A stretch of DNA of 64,000 bases from Agrobacterium genomosp. 13 str. CFBP 6927 (GCA_900012615.1 LT009757.1:1581851-1645850); one strand, 5' to 3'; positions 53,044 to 62,451 are shown, counted from the first letter of the stretch. The notes: generated by a model from the letters alone, not told the origin. Translations and numbers: made by a program.

Positions 53044-54975
53044 TCAGGCGGAAACGCGCAGTCTGAACCGGGCGAGGATATTGCCTTCACACCACATCGG
53101 AAAATTGGTGCCCCACTTGTTATTGTGCAAATTGAAGCGGATGCCTTCGGCAAAGCTCGGTCGTTCCCGGCAGAACGTCATGAAATCCCAGCTTGCGGGC
53201 GCGACGAGTGGCGTGTCCAGGGGCTCGATCGTGTATTGCGGCCCGTCCGACAATGCTGCGCGAGCAGCGGTGACGGCCTGGAGCTGAGCGCCGCCGCTCT
53301 CGGCGGTGTTCTCCGCCTTGTGCCATAGGCCCATCTTCTTGAGGTTCCAGGTGATATCACCCTTCGGGGTGAACGACAGGAAACTTGCCTCGGGCATGCG
53401 GTTGGCAGGTTTTTCATGCAGGACGAATGTCAGCAGCAATGCATCCTGATCCTGTGCCAGCCGCAGCGAGACGGTCGGCGGCGCGCCATATTCGGCCGTT
53501 GCAAGCGTCGGCAGGGAGAGGAGCAGGCTATCGCCTTCCGCGGCCAGCAGCTTTGGCAGGAAGGTTTTTGACAGGCCGGTGCCGGAGGCGGCAAGGCCGG
53601 GCTTGTCATGGTCGAGAACCGCCCATTCCTGCCGGTGCGTAAGATAGGTATCCATATGACGGGCCACGTCTTTGGCGTCGTAGCTTTCATAACGATAGCT
53701 GATAAGCGACCCGTCGCCGCCTTCGATGCGATGGCCTGATGGCGCAATGATGGTGACGATATCCCCGGTCGCAGGATCGATCTCGGCCGACCACGCGCCG
53801 GCCTTCAGTTTCCCTTCGACGGCGCGTGGCGTGGGCATTGCAGGCGGCGCCACGGCAGTAATGGCCGCCTTCGCCTCGGCATGGTCTTTTTCATCCAGCG
53901 CCGATATTGCCTGATCGAGATAATTACGCTGCTCCTGCCATGAGGCTTCGGAATAGGTAAAGCGGTGGTCGCTGACGCGCGCAGCATCGAAATCCTTGCG
54001 CGACCAGGCCTTGTCGTCACGCAGATAGGACTTGATGTCGACGCCGCAGGTATGCTCGGCGACCATGGCAAGACCGCGGCCGAAGGCGAGGCGCGAAGTG
54101 GTGAGGCCATCGGCGGCGAAACGATCATAGACGCCTTGCAGGGCGAGGAATCGGGATATTTTCTGCGGATCGGTGGCGCTGCCATGAATCCAGCTGTCCG
54201 CCAGTTCGAGATCGATGACAGGGAAGCGTTCGCGCTCCTGCCACATCAGCGCGCCGTAATCCTCAAGCGTGGCTGCCTGGATAACCGCCTCGGGTTCGCG
54301 GTGGCGCATTTCACGATAAGTTTCAGCCGTCTGCGGCACGCTCTGCGGGCCGATATTGTCGCTGGTATGGGCAAAGCCGAGACCATCCGCCATGCCCTCG
54401 GGGAAACAGGTTTCGCCATAGGAGCGCTGGTACATGACGACGATTTCCTCGCCGCCCGGCGCGTGCCAGCGGAAAATGTCGGGAACTTCCGGCGGGGGTG
54501 AGGCTGTGTTGACGCCAAGATGCAGGAAACGAATGCCGGCTTCGGCCAGCAGCGGCACCATGCCGAGCGTGTGGCCGGGAACGTCGGTCATCTTCGCTGC
54601 GATTGTTTTGGTTGCGAAGCGGCGGTCAAGTTCCTGCGAATAGGAGAGGCCGGCGCGGAAGAGATGGGGCGACATCAGTTCCGTATGGGTGGTGAAGGGC
54701 AGGCCGTGCCAGCGGATCAGGCCGCGCTCGATCGCTTCTTCAAGCTTTGCGACATCCGAGGCGGGGCGGGTATTGAGATAGTCCCAGATCAGCCACGCGC
54801 CCGTCGTCCAGATGAACTTTGGCGCTTCAGGATTTTCCGCATAAAAATGCGCCCCGGTCTCGATGGCCTGCGGGATGAAACGTTCGTGATATTGCCTGCG
54901 GACCTTTTCCGCGTGGTCGGTGAAGCCAATGTCGAGATGGGTCTTGAAGACCAGATGCACGCGCTTTTTTGTCAT
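53044..54975 (-). CDS. Glycoside hydrolase family 38-like protein (DUF5054)
   Basis: A 643-residue cytosolic protein without signal peptide. The N-terminal third resembles the catalytic fold of alpha-mannosidases of family GH38: KRVHLVFKTHLDIGFTD with the HxD pair, TTHTELMSP, TDVPGHTLGMVPLLAEAGI. The C-terminal half is beta-rich and not assignable by eye. It begins 11 bases after the LacI-type gene and probably shares its promoter. In this setting it would cleave an imported glycoside; the sugar is unknown. Confidence 0.72.
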   Translation of the reverse strand: MTKKRVHLVFKTHLDIGFTDHAEKVRRQYHERFIPQAIETGAHFYAENPEAPKFIWTTGAWLIWDYLNTRPASDVAKLEEAIERGLIRWHGLPFTTHTELMSPHLFRAGLSYSQELDRRFATKTIAAKMTDVPGHTLGMVPLLAEAGIRFLHLGVNTASPPPEVPDIFRWHAPGGEEIVVMYQRSYGETCFPEGMADGLGFAHTSDNIGPQSVPQTAETYREMRHREPEAVIQAATLEDYGALMWQERERFPVIDLELADSWIHGSATDPQKISRFLALQGVYDRFAADGLTTSRLAFGRGLAMVAEHTCGVDIKSYLRDDKAWSRKDFDAARVSDHRFTYSEASWQEQRNYLDQAISALDEKDHAEAKAAITAVAPPAMPTPRAVEGKLKAGAWSAEIDPATGDIVTIIAPSGHRIEGGDGSLISYRYESYDAKDVARHMDTYLTHRQEWAVLDHDKPGLAASGTGLSKTFLPKLLAAEGDSLLLSLPTLATAEYGAPPTVSLRLAQDQDALLLTFVLHEKPANRMPEASFLSFTPKGDITWNLKKMGLWHKAENTAESGGAQLQAVTAARAALSDGPQYTIEPLDTPLVAPASWDFMTFCRERPSFAEGIRFNLHNNKWGTNFPMWCEGNILARFRLRVSA

Positions 54976-54986
54976 ATCTTTTCCGT

Positions 54987-56026
54987 TTAGCCCACGGTGC
55001 CGCGCACGACGAGACGCGTGCCGAGCGTTTCGACCATGGGGTCTGCGTCGGGGGTTTTGAGCCGCCTCAGGATGAGGCGGACGAGGGCCCGGACGCGATC
55101 TTCGAGATCGATCCGGACTGTGGTGAGGTTGTAGCTCTTCCAGTGGGCCTGTGGGATGTCGTCGAAGCCGACGACCTTCACGTCGCCCGGAACGGAAAGG
55201 CCGAGATCATGGCGCAGCGCATCGATCGCGCCAAAGGCGCCAACGTCATTGGCGGCAAAGATGGCATCCGCACCGTCACCGACGCGGAAGAGGTCGAGTG
55301 TCGCGCGGTAGGCGGTATCATAGGTATAGTCACCGGCAACGACGATCGGTGGCTCCATGCCCCGTTCGGCGAGAATTTCGGTGATCATGCGCTCGCGCTC
55401 GTTGTTTGCGAGCGATTGTTGTTTGCCACCCAGATAGGCAACACGGCGTGCGCCATAACCCTGCAACAATGCAACCGCCTGCTCGATGCCTTCTCTCTGG
55501 CGCACCAGAAGACGGTCGTAGATGCTGGAGGTAGGCTTGCCGGAAAACTCCGTAGCATCGTCATAGATAACGTAGATCGGCACCGCGCGGTCGAGAAAGC
55601 CGGTCAGCACGTCCGGCGCGATATTTTCCGTGAACGCGATTACCGAATCCGGGTTGAAGCCGCGCATATAGGTCAACAGGGTCTGGTCCATGCTGAAATC
55701 GGCCTTGGCCTTGAAAAGCAATGTGGCAAAACCCTCTGCCTGCAATGCCGTCGTCAACGCGTCAATTTCCTGGCTTTCCCAAGGGCTGCACACATCAGGC
55801 ACGATCATGCCGACAAGGTGCGAGCGGCGCGTGACCAGCGACCGCGCGGCCATGTCGGGCGTGTAATTCAATTCGCGCGCCACCTGCAGGATGCGGTCGC
55901 GCTTCTCCGGCTTCAGCGAGGCATTCGGGTTGAATGCACGCGATACAGCGACCCGGGAAACATTGGCTTCGCGCGCCACGAGGTCGGCGGTCGCGCGGGC
56001 TGTTTTTTGCTGTTCAGTTCATCCAT
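54987..56026 (-). CDS. LacI family transcriptional regulator (5' frameshift)
   Basis: A LacI-type repressor: HTH and hinge VAREANVSRVAVSRAFNP, ILQVARELNYTPDMAARSL, then the periplasmic-binding-like core (HLVGMIVPDVCSPWESQEI, VKVVGFDDIPQAHWKSYN). The open frame begins only at a GTG at 55979, inside the HTH. From the ATG at 56026 the frame is MDELNSKKQPARPP and drifts away from the family. One extra A in the run of six at 56003-56008 (T on the + strand) gives MDELNSKKTARATADLVARE, a normal LacI start, about 347 residues. It is divergent from the ABC operon, with two operators in the gap. Confidence 0.82.
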
Positions 56027-56046
56027 AGACCGCACTCGGCGCAAAA

Positions 56047-56062
56047 ATGAAAACGTGTTCAT
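56047..56062. promoter_or_regulatory. LacI-type operator 1
   Basis: ATGAAAACGTGTTCAT is a near-palindrome with the central CG typical of LacI-family sites. It lies 21 bases upstream of the LacI start. Its partner is at 56196-56211 with one base changed. Confidence 0.6.
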
Positions 56063-56186
56063 TGATGAATTGCCTTTTTGACGATGTCCGTCAAGCTTGA
56101 TGTGGTGAAATTACGATAAATCTGGTCAAATTCTTCGTTTTTATGGTTCGTATTCAGGTCTGTAATTTTTTCTGACGAACGCCCTG

Positions 56187-56211
56187 TTGACAAAAATGAA
56201 AGCGTGTTCAT
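56187..56211 (+). promoter_or_regulatory. ABC operon promoter -35 box and LacI-type operator 2
   Basis: TTGACA at 56187-56192 is a consensus -35 box. ATGAAAGCGTGTTCAT at 56196-56211 follows at once and fills the spacer, so a bound repressor would block the polymerase. The matching -10 box is weak (CATTCT or ATTCTT). The two operators are 149 bases apart, which allows looping. Confidence 0.6.
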
Positions 56212-56312
56212 TCTTGATGTCGGGATGAGGCGGGGACCGGAGGAGTTCTAGCTTGCCGGATCCTCGAAAAGCGCGCGCCGTCGCGCCGAATTATTTTTTG
56301 GGAGGACTTTCA

Positions 56313-57677
56313 ATGCGCAGGAGCATCAAAACTCTGTTGTTGGGTGCCACAGCAGCAATCGCGCTGTCGGGCCCGGTCTTGGCCGCGACGGAGCTCAACA
56401 TTACCTGCCGCTGCGTGATCGGCGGTGTTAATTCCGGCATGGCGGAATGGATTCAGAAGGCCGTTATTCCCGCCTTCACGGAAAAAATGAAGGCCGATGG
56501 CAAGGATGTCACGGTCAAGCTGACCCAGTTTGGCGGCGAGGACGAGCAGCTGACGCAGCAGCTCGCGCTTGATTTCTCCACTGGTGCAGGCCCGGATATT
56601 TCCAATTTCGACGGTTTCATGATCCCGAGCTTTGTGCAGGGCGGCCTTTTGAAGTCGCTCGAGGAGATTGCCGGCCCCGCGGCGGCATCCTGGGAGGGCT
56701 GGAAGCATATCTCGGAAGGTTCTCAGGCCCTGATGAGCTACCAGGGCAAGCCCTATGGCATTGCGCTTGGCACCGATGCGCGCATGATTTTCGTGCGCAA
56801 GGACGTATTCAAGAAGGCTGGCATCGATGCCGACGGCTGGCAGCCGAAGTCCTGGGACGAACTGCTCGAAGCCGCCCGCAAGATCAAGGCTGCCGATCCT
56901 GAAAGCTTCCCGCTGCAGCTGAATGCCGGCGTTTCCATGGGCGAAGCCACGACAATGCAGGGCTACTGGATGGCGCTGCTCGGCACCGGTGAGCAAGTCA
57001 CCGATGAAAACGGCAAATACATCGTTTCCAGCCAGGGCATCCTCGATACGCTGAAGCTCTACAAGACAATTTATCTGGACGAGAAGCTTGGAGACCAGCG
57101 GGCTCAGCTGCTGGCCGATGGCCGTAACCGCAGCTTTGCCAATTTCCGCAATGGCAAAACCGCCATGCTGGTCGAAGGCGACTGGTTCTATCGCTCCGTC
57201 ACCAAGCCGGGCGCCGAATTCGAAGTCGCTGACCGTGACAATGTCATGACCTGGAAGAAGATGCCTTCCGAAAAGCCCGGCCGTGGCCTGCGTGGTCAGG
57301 ATTTCGTCACCATGTCTGGCGGCACCGGTTTTGTCATCAATCCCAATACGGATACGCCGCAGGAAGCCTGGGAACTGCTCTCTTTCATGAACAGCAAGGA
57401 ACAGCTTGATGCCTTTCAGGCGATCCAGCCTGCGATCCGCATCCGAAATGACGTACCGATCCCGAATTCACCCTTCCTGACGGAAACTGCCAAGACATTG
57501 CTGCCGATCACCACCGCTCGCCCGAATGACGCGAACTACAACAAGGTTTCCGCTGAAATTCAGCGCATGACCGAACGCGTGGTTTCCGGCGAGCTCTCGC
57601 CAGAGGATGCAATGGCTCAGTTCAAGACCGCCGTGATCGGTATCGTCGGTGCAGAAAATACGGTTAGCCGCCTCTGA
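56313..57677 (+). CDS. Sugar ABC transporter extracellular binding protein
   Basis: A 454-residue exported protein, family 1 solute-binding (MalE/UgpB-like). A signal peptide of about 24 residues ends VLAA. Family features are AVIPAFTEKMKADGKDV, DISNFDGFMIPSFVQGG and GKTAMLVEGDWFYRS. GGGAGG lies 9 bases before the ATG at 56313. It heads the operon of two permeases, ATPase and PHP protein. The ligand, perhaps a glycoside or glycerophosphodiester, is unknown. Confidence 0.88.
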   Translation: MRRSIKTLLLGATAAIALSGPVLAATELNITCRCVIGGVNSGMAEWIQKAVIPAFTEKMKADGKDVTVKLTQFGGEDEQLTQQLALDFSTGAGPDISNFDGFMIPSFVQGGLLKSLEEIAGPAAASWEGWKHISEGSQALMSYQGKPYGIALGTDARMIFVRKDVFKKAGIDADGWQPKSWDELLEAARKIKAADPESFPLQLNAGVSMGEATTMQGYWMALLGTGEQVTDENGKYIVSSQGILDTLKLYKTIYLDEKLGDQRAQLLADGRNRSFANFRNGKTAMLVEGDWFYRSVTKPGAEFEVADRDNVMTWKKMPSEKPGRGLRGQDFVTMSGGTGFVINPNTDTPQEAWELLSFMNSKEQLDAFQAIQPAIRIRNDVPIPNSPFLTETAKTLLPITTARPNDANYNKVSAEIQRMTERVVSGELSPEDAMAQFKTAVIGIVGAENTVSRL

Positions 57678-57689
57678 GGCATAACGGAC

Positions 57690-57718
57690 TGCGTCTGACC
57701 GATTACCGGTCAGACGCA
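57690..57718 (+). terminator. Intercistronic stem-loop after the sugar-binding protein gene
   Basis: TGCGTCTGACCG at 57690-57701 and CGGTCAGACGCA at 57707-57718 form a perfect 12-bp stem with a 5-base loop, followed by ATTT. It lies 12 bases after the binding-protein stop and 43 before the permease start. Confidence 0.7.
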
Positions 57719-57760
57719 ATTTGCGACGGATCGGTGTGATCCGCCATGAGGTAAAAAAGC

Positions 57761-58669
57761 ATGAAAAACTTCTCGCTGCTTTCCACGCGGGCAGGCGCTG
57801 TCTTTTTGGCTCCTGCCGCCGCGCTGGTCGGCATTTTTGTTATGGTCCCGTTTTTCTGGGTGATCTTCGTTTCCTTCACGAACCGAACGCTCATCGGGCG
57901 CACGGCAGTCGATCCGGATTTCGTCGGTCTGCAAAATTATTTCACGCTGTTTAATCCGGATACGTTCTTCACCCGCGGCCAGTTCGGTTTTTCCTTCATC
58001 CTGACGCTGCAATTCGTGCTGCTTTCCGCGCTTGCAGGCCAGGCGCTGATCGGCCTGTTGCTCGCCTGGCTCAGCCAGGCCGTATCGCCGGCATTGAAGT
58101 CCTTCCTGCAGACGGCGGTCATTGCCGCTTGGATATTGCCGGAAGTGGTCATCGGTTTCGCGTGGTTCGCCTTTCTCGACTATGACAATGGCACGCTGAA
58201 CATGATCATGCGCGGCCTCGGCCTGCCACCCGGCGACTGGCTTCTGCAGCAGCCTTTCTGGGTGATCGTGTTCTTCAACACCTGGCGCGGCGCAGCCTTC
58301 TCGATGATGCTGTTCAATTCTGCCTTTCAGTCCATCCCGCCTAGCTATTTCCAGGCAGCGGACGTGGCCGGCGCAACCTCCTGGCAGAAACTTCGCGACA
58401 TCGCGCTGCCGCTCATCCGCGGCCATGTCGTCACCGACCTCATCCTCATCACAATGTGGACTTTCAACGTGTTTACGCCATTCCTGCTCACCAATGGCGG
58501 GCCGTCCTACCGAACGGAACTGCTGTCAATCTATACCTATCGTATCGCATTCAAGGATTTCGAGTTCGGCAAGGGTGCGGCGGTCGGTGTCATCATCATG
58601 CTCGTCAACCTCGCCTTTGCGCTTGTCTATCTGCGTATCGCGCGCAAGAAAACGGCGGAGGCTGAGTGA
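57761..58669 (+). CDS. Sugar ABC transporter permease (MalF/UgpA type)
   Basis: A 302-residue inner-membrane permease with six hydrophobic segments. The cytoplasmic contact loop is AADVAGATSWQKLRDIALPLI. It pairs with the next permease, whose start codon overlaps its stop by one base. Substrate is that of the preceding binding protein. Confidence 0.9.
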   Translation: MKNFSLLSTRAGAVFLAPAAALVGIFVMVPFFWVIFVSFTNRTLIGRTAVDPDFVGLQNYFTLFNPDTFFTRGQFGFSFILTLQFVLLSALAGQALIGLLLAWLSQAVSPALKSFLQTAVIAAWILPEVVIGFAWFAFLDYDNGTLNMIMRGLGLPPGDWLLQQPFWVIVFFNTWRGAAFSMMLFNSAFQSIPPSYFQAADVAGATSWQKLRDIALPLIRGHVVTDLILITMWTFNVFTPFLLTNGGPSYRTELLSIYTYRIAFKDFEFGKGAAVGVIIMLVNLAFALVYLRIARKKTAEAE

Positions 58670-59499
58670 TGCAGATCTCCGGAAACGTCTTTAAACGCCG
58701 CATTCTCTTTTCCGTGGCAGCATCCCTGCTCGGCGTGGCCTTCGCCCTGCCGCTCGTCTGGTTCATCTTCGCACCGTTCAACGCCCGCGCCGAACTCGGA
58801 CTTGCAATTCCCGATGCGTTCACTCTCTCGAACTTCATGACGGTATTCGAGAACACCTTTGCAATGCGGGCCCTTTTAAACAGTCTGATCCAGTCTTTCG
58901 GCGGGGTCATTCTGATCGGCGCGGCAGCGACGCTTGCTGCTTATGCCCTTTCTCGCTCGTCAATTCCCGGTAAAGGGGCGGTCACCTACACGCTTCTACT
59001 GTTTTCTTCCGTCGTGTCGGGCTCGGCGGCGATGGTGCCGATCTTCCTGATCATTTCTGCGGCCGGTCTCATCAATACCCATATCGCCGTCATTCTCGTT
59101 TTTGCGGGCGGGCTACTGCCGACGGCAATGTTCATCCTCCGCGATTTCATCGATGCCATCCCGCGTTCCTACGAGGAAAGCGCCATGGTGGCCGGTGCCT
59201 CACCGCTGCAGGCTTTCTTCGACGTGGCATTGCCGGTCATCCGGCCGGGCATCGTGGTCGTCGTGGTCTGGGCATTCGTCAATATCTGGGGTTCATTCCT
59301 CATCCCCTTCATCCTGCTGCGCAGCGATAGCCTGATGCCGGCCTCGGTCGCGATCTACTCCTTCTATTCGGAGGCGGGCACACCGATCGTCACGCTCCTT
59401 GCTGCCTATTCGCTCATCTATTCGCTCCCCGTCATCGTGCTTTACCTCTTCGTGAACTGGAAGTTTGGTTTCCGGTTCTTTGGTGGCATCAAGTCGTAA
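58669..59499 (+). CDS. Sugar ABC transporter permease (MalG/UgpE type)
   Basis: A 276-residue permease with six hydrophobic segments and the contact loop ESAMVAGASPLQAFFDVALPVI. The ATG at 58669 has GGAGG 8 bases upstream within the end of the previous gene; a GTG at 58666 is less likely. It is 15 bases before the ATPase gene. Confidence 0.9.
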   Translation: MQISGNVFKRRILFSVAASLLGVAFALPLVWFIFAPFNARAELGLAIPDAFTLSNFMTVFENTFAMRALLNSLIQSFGGVILIGAAATLAAYALSRSSIPGKGAVTYTLLLFSSVVSGSAAMVPIFLIISAAGLINTHIAVILVFAGGLLPTAMFILRDFIDAIPRSYEESAMVAGASPLQAFFDVALPVIRPGIVVVVVWAFVNIWGSFLIPFILLRSDSLMPASVAIYSFYSEAGTPIVTLLAAYSLIYSLPVIVLYLFVNWKFGFRFFGGIKS

Positions 59500-59514
59500 T
59501 CGGAAATCAGTTTC

Positions 59515-60615
59515 ATGGCCTCTGTCGAATTCCAGAATGTCTCCAAGAGCTTCGGTCACTTTCATGCGGTGCCCGACATCAGCTTTCAAATATCGGACGG
59601 CGAGTTCGTCTGCCTGCTCGGCCCCTCCGGCTGCGGCAAGACGACGAGCCTGCGCATGATCGCCGGCCTCGAAACGCCGACCTCGGGCAAAGTGCTGATC
59701 GGCGGCAAGGACGTCACCTATCTGCACCCCAAGGACCGGCAGATATCGATGGTCTTTCAGGACTATGCGCTTTATCCGCACATGAACCTTGCCGATAACA
59801 TCGCCTATCCGCTCAAAGTGCGCGGCGAGAGCGAGGAAAAGCGCCATGCGCGCGCCAAGCAGGTGGCCGACGTGCTTAAGATCGGTGATCTGATGAAGCG
59901 CCTGCCGAGCCAGATTTCCGGCGGACAGCAGCAGCGTACATCGCTGGCACGTGCGCTTGTTTATCCCAGCCAAGTCTATCTGTTCGACGAGCCGCTTTCC
60001 AACCTCGATGCCAAGCTACGTCTTGAAGCGCGTGGCTTCCTCAACCACCTGCAGCGCGACATGGGCATGACGGCGGTCTATGTCACCCACGACCAGGCCG
60101 AGGCCATGGCGCTTGCGACCCGCATCGCAGTCATGGACAAGGGCCGCATCGTTCAGTTCGCACCGCCCATCGAGATTTACCGGCGTCCGGCCACCACCTT
60201 CGTTGCCAATTTCGTGGGCAACCCGCCGATGAACCTCGTGTCGGCCGATGCCATGGTTGCCGATGGCAAGCTGCAACTGCGCGCCGATGGCCTGACACTG
60301 CCGGGCCTGCCTGTCTCCGACGCCATTGCGGCGGCCGCGGGCAGCGGCCGGATGACGCTTGGCGTTCGGCCCGAACATTTGCGGATCGCCCAGGCCGGTG
60401 ATGAAAACACCATCACGGGCAAGCTTTTCGCCAATGAGAACATGGGCCCGGAAAGCCTTGTCACGATGGAACGCGAGGATGCCGGCCGGGTGACCGCCCG
60501 CATTTTCACGGATGACGAGATTCGGGTGAACGACGTCGTGACGCTCGCCTTCGATATCCGCCACGTCACATTGTTCGATGGCGCCGGCATACGCATTCCG
60601 GATGTCGGTGAGTAA
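59515..60615 (+). CDS. Sugar ABC transporter ATPase (UgpC/MalK type)
   Basis: A 366-residue ATPase. Walker A is GPSGCGKTT, the Q-loop is in VFQDYALYPHMN, the signature is ISGGQQQRTSLARAL and Walker B is VYLFDEPLSNLD. The C-terminal TOBE region (about 240-366) is typical of MalK/UgpC. It completes the transporter encoded by the four genes from 56313. Confidence 0.92.
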   Translation: MASVEFQNVSKSFGHFHAVPDISFQISDGEFVCLLGPSGCGKTTSLRMIAGLETPTSGKVLIGGKDVTYLHPKDRQISMVFQDYALYPHMNLADNIAYPLKVRGESEEKRHARAKQVADVLKIGDLMKRLPSQISGGQQQRTSLARALVYPSQVYLFDEPLSNLDAKLRLEARGFLNHLQRDMGMTAVYVTHDQAEAMALATRIAVMDKGRIVQFAPPIEIYRRPATTFVANFVGNPPMNLVSADAMVADGKLQLRADGLTLPGLPVSDAIAAAAGSGRMTLGVRPEHLRIAQAGDENTITGKLFANENMGPESLVTMEREDAGRVTARIFTDDEIRVNDVVTLAFDIRHVTLFDGAGIRIPDVGE

Positions 60616-60628
60616 GACGGGAAGTGTG

Positions 60629-62029
60629 ATGACCGAAATCAGGGTTCACGTCAGTCGCGCCGACCAGTCGGCCGATCCTTACTTCTATGTTCCTTTCGAT
60701 GTTCAGAAGGGTGTAACGCGCATCGATGTGACGATGGCCTATCGGAAGGCCGAAGATTGCGTCATCGATCTCGGCGTGCTCGACGCTACGGCGACGGACT
60801 ACCCGTCAGTCGCCGGTTTCCGTGGCTGGAGCGGCGGCGCACGCGATTGCTTCTTTGTTGCGACCGATGATGCAACGCCCGGCTATATCCACGGCGAGAT
60901 GCCGGCCGGCACATGGAAAGTCATGCTCGGCCTGCATAAATTGCCGGAAAACGGAGCCGATGTCGTCGTGACTATCCGTTGCGACAGCGCGCCGCGCAGA
61001 CTGGAGCCGCAGCCGGAGCGCCGCTTTCCTCGGCGGGAAGGGGCGGGCTGGTATAGGGGCGATCTGCATTGCCACACTTTCCATTCCGATGCATTGGGCT
61101 CTCCGGAGCTGCTGCATCAGGCCGCCTTGCAGGCCGGTCTCGATTTTCTTGCCATTGCCGATCACAACACCATCACGCAGCGCCGCTATTTCCATCCGCA
61201 ATCCTCGCCGGCCCTTGTCTTCATCCGGGCGATGGAGATAACGACGGCGACTGGCCACGCCAATGTCTATGGTGTCGATGAGTGGATCGATTTCCGCATG
61301 ACCAAGCCGGAACATGCCCATACGCTTTCCCGGCTGGTGCATGAGCGCGGCGGGCTTTTGTCCATCAATCACGACAAGCCCACCATTCAATGGGACTACG
61401 ACCTGCCCGAGATCGACTGCATGGAGGTCTGGCAGTCACACTGGATGGCATGGAACTGGGTGTCGCTCGGCCGCTATCAGCAGCGACTGGCTTCGGGTCT
61501 GAAGATCTCCGCCATCGGAGGCAGCGATTTTCATCAGCCTGCGCAACTCATGCCCGAGGGTCCGCTGGTGCTTGCCCGCCCGACGACGGTGTTCTGGCTG
61601 GAGGAACTATCGGAAGATGCTGTCCTCGCTGCGATGAAGGCGGGTCGCGGTTATGTGACGGAAAGCCCGACGGGGCCGCATCTTGCGCTGACGGTGAACG
61701 GCCAGCCGATGGGTTCGACGGTTTCCGGACCGGTCGTCGCAGAAGCCGATGTGAGGGGTGCAGATGGCGATCTGCTCGTCTGGATCGATGCGAGCGGCAT
61801 TCTCACCACGCAGACCATTGAAACAGATGCTTGGACGGGCAGTTTCTCCGGCGAGGCAAAGACCTTCCTTCGTGCCGAAATCATCGCTGCGAATAGCCGC
61901 GAAAGGCTGGTTGCCGATTTCATGGCGGCACAGGAGGGGCGCTCGCTTCCCTGGCAGCTTCAGGGCGTCCATATGCAGGATCAGCCGATCCGCCGGGCAG
62001 TGAGCAATCCGGTTTACATCCAGCCCTAG
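60629..62029 (+). CDS. CehA/McbA-type PHP-domain metallohydrolase
   Basis: A 466-residue protein. The N-terminal 140 residues are beta-rich and of unknown fold. From about residue 149 a PHP domain follows with metal ligands in GDLHCHTFHSD, IADHNTIT, INHDKPTIQWD and GGSDFHQP. PHP domains cleave phosphate esters, and CehA/McbA members include carbaryl hydrolase, a carbamate esterase. No signal peptide is seen. GGGAAG lies 5-6 bases before the ATG. Its place 13 bases after the ATPase suggests it acts on the imported compound. Confidence 0.78.
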   Translation: MTEIRVHVSRADQSADPYFYVPFDVQKGVTRIDVTMAYRKAEDCVIDLGVLDATATDYPSVAGFRGWSGGARDCFFVATDDATPGYIHGEMPAGTWKVMLGLHKLPENGADVVVTIRCDSAPRRLEPQPERRFPRREGAGWYRGDLHCHTFHSDALGSPELLHQAALQAGLDFLAIADHNTITQRRYFHPQSSPALVFIRAMEITTATGHANVYGVDEWIDFRMTKPEHAHTLSRLVHERGGLLSINHDKPTIQWDYDLPEIDCMEVWQSHWMAWNWVSLGRYQQRLASGLKISAIGGSDFHQPAQLMPEGPLVLARPTTVFWLEELSEDAVLAAMKAGRGYVTESPTGPHLALTVNGQPMGSTVSGPVVAEADVRGADGDLLVWIDASGILTTQTIETDAWTGSFSGEAKTFLRAEIIAANSRERLVADFMAAQEGRSLPWQLQGVHMQDQPIRRAVSNPVYIQP

Positions 62030-62053
62030 TTTCCCGGACAGATGACAAGTGGG

Positions 62054-62075
62054 GCGGGCGGACTTCTCCGCTCGC
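62054..62075 (+). terminator. Probable terminator hairpin after the PHP gene
   Basis: GCGGGCGGA at 62054-62062 and TCCGCTCGC at 62067-62075 form a 9-bp stem with one G-T pair around the loop CTTC. No long T-run follows; it lies 25 bases after the stop codon. Confidence 0.45.
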
Positions 62076-62364
62076 TCGTTCGTGCACTTGCAATATTACG
62101 GGCGCGGCAAAGTCCGCACGCCGTCGCGGCCGGCTCCGCCCCATCCTTGGTTAAAGACTATCAGGTGGTCCGGTCGTTTCTCCGTCGTGGCGCAGGTTTC
62201 GGTAACGATGTTATAATACGTCCGAGAGTGACGGTTATCTACAAATGGATGCCACTGAGCTCATTCGGCCTCCCAACGCGATCCAGATTTCAGGGCAGTT
62301 CCGGCGCGCAGATCGCCTGATTTACCGATGTGAGCCTCAGTCGATAAAAGTGCTTTAAGCGGTA

Positions 62365-62406
62365 TTGCATTCGTATGCATTTATGCTACTTTGCATACGA
62401 ATGCAA
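62365..62406. promoter_or_regulatory. Perfect 15-base inverted repeat, candidate double operator
   Basis: TTGCATTCGTATGCA at 62365-62379 and TGCATACGAATGCAA at 62392-62406, with 12 bases between. Each arm is itself an imperfect palindrome around TGCAT-NCGN-ATGCA. It lies 45 bases upstream of the second binding-protein gene. The regulator is not identified; GntR or LacI types bind sites of this shape. Confidence 0.6.
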
Positions 62407-62451
62407 AAACTGACACGACGTCGTTATGAGAAATTTGGGAGGAGCCAAATT

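Larger units (their letters stand above)
62030..62451. other. Intergenic region between the two sugar ABC operons
   Basis: A 422-base gap without a convincing gene. It holds a hairpin at 62054-62075, a TATAAT box at 62212-62217 without a good -35 partner, and a perfect 15-base inverted repeat at 62365-62406. The inverted repeat looks like a double operator for the second ABC operon. Confidence 0.6.

Noticed and set aside
62365-62451. An N-terminal extension of the second sugar-binding protein starting at 62365
   Set aside because: This stretch is the inverted repeat and the leader; the twin-arginine signal and strong ribosome site fix the start at 62452.
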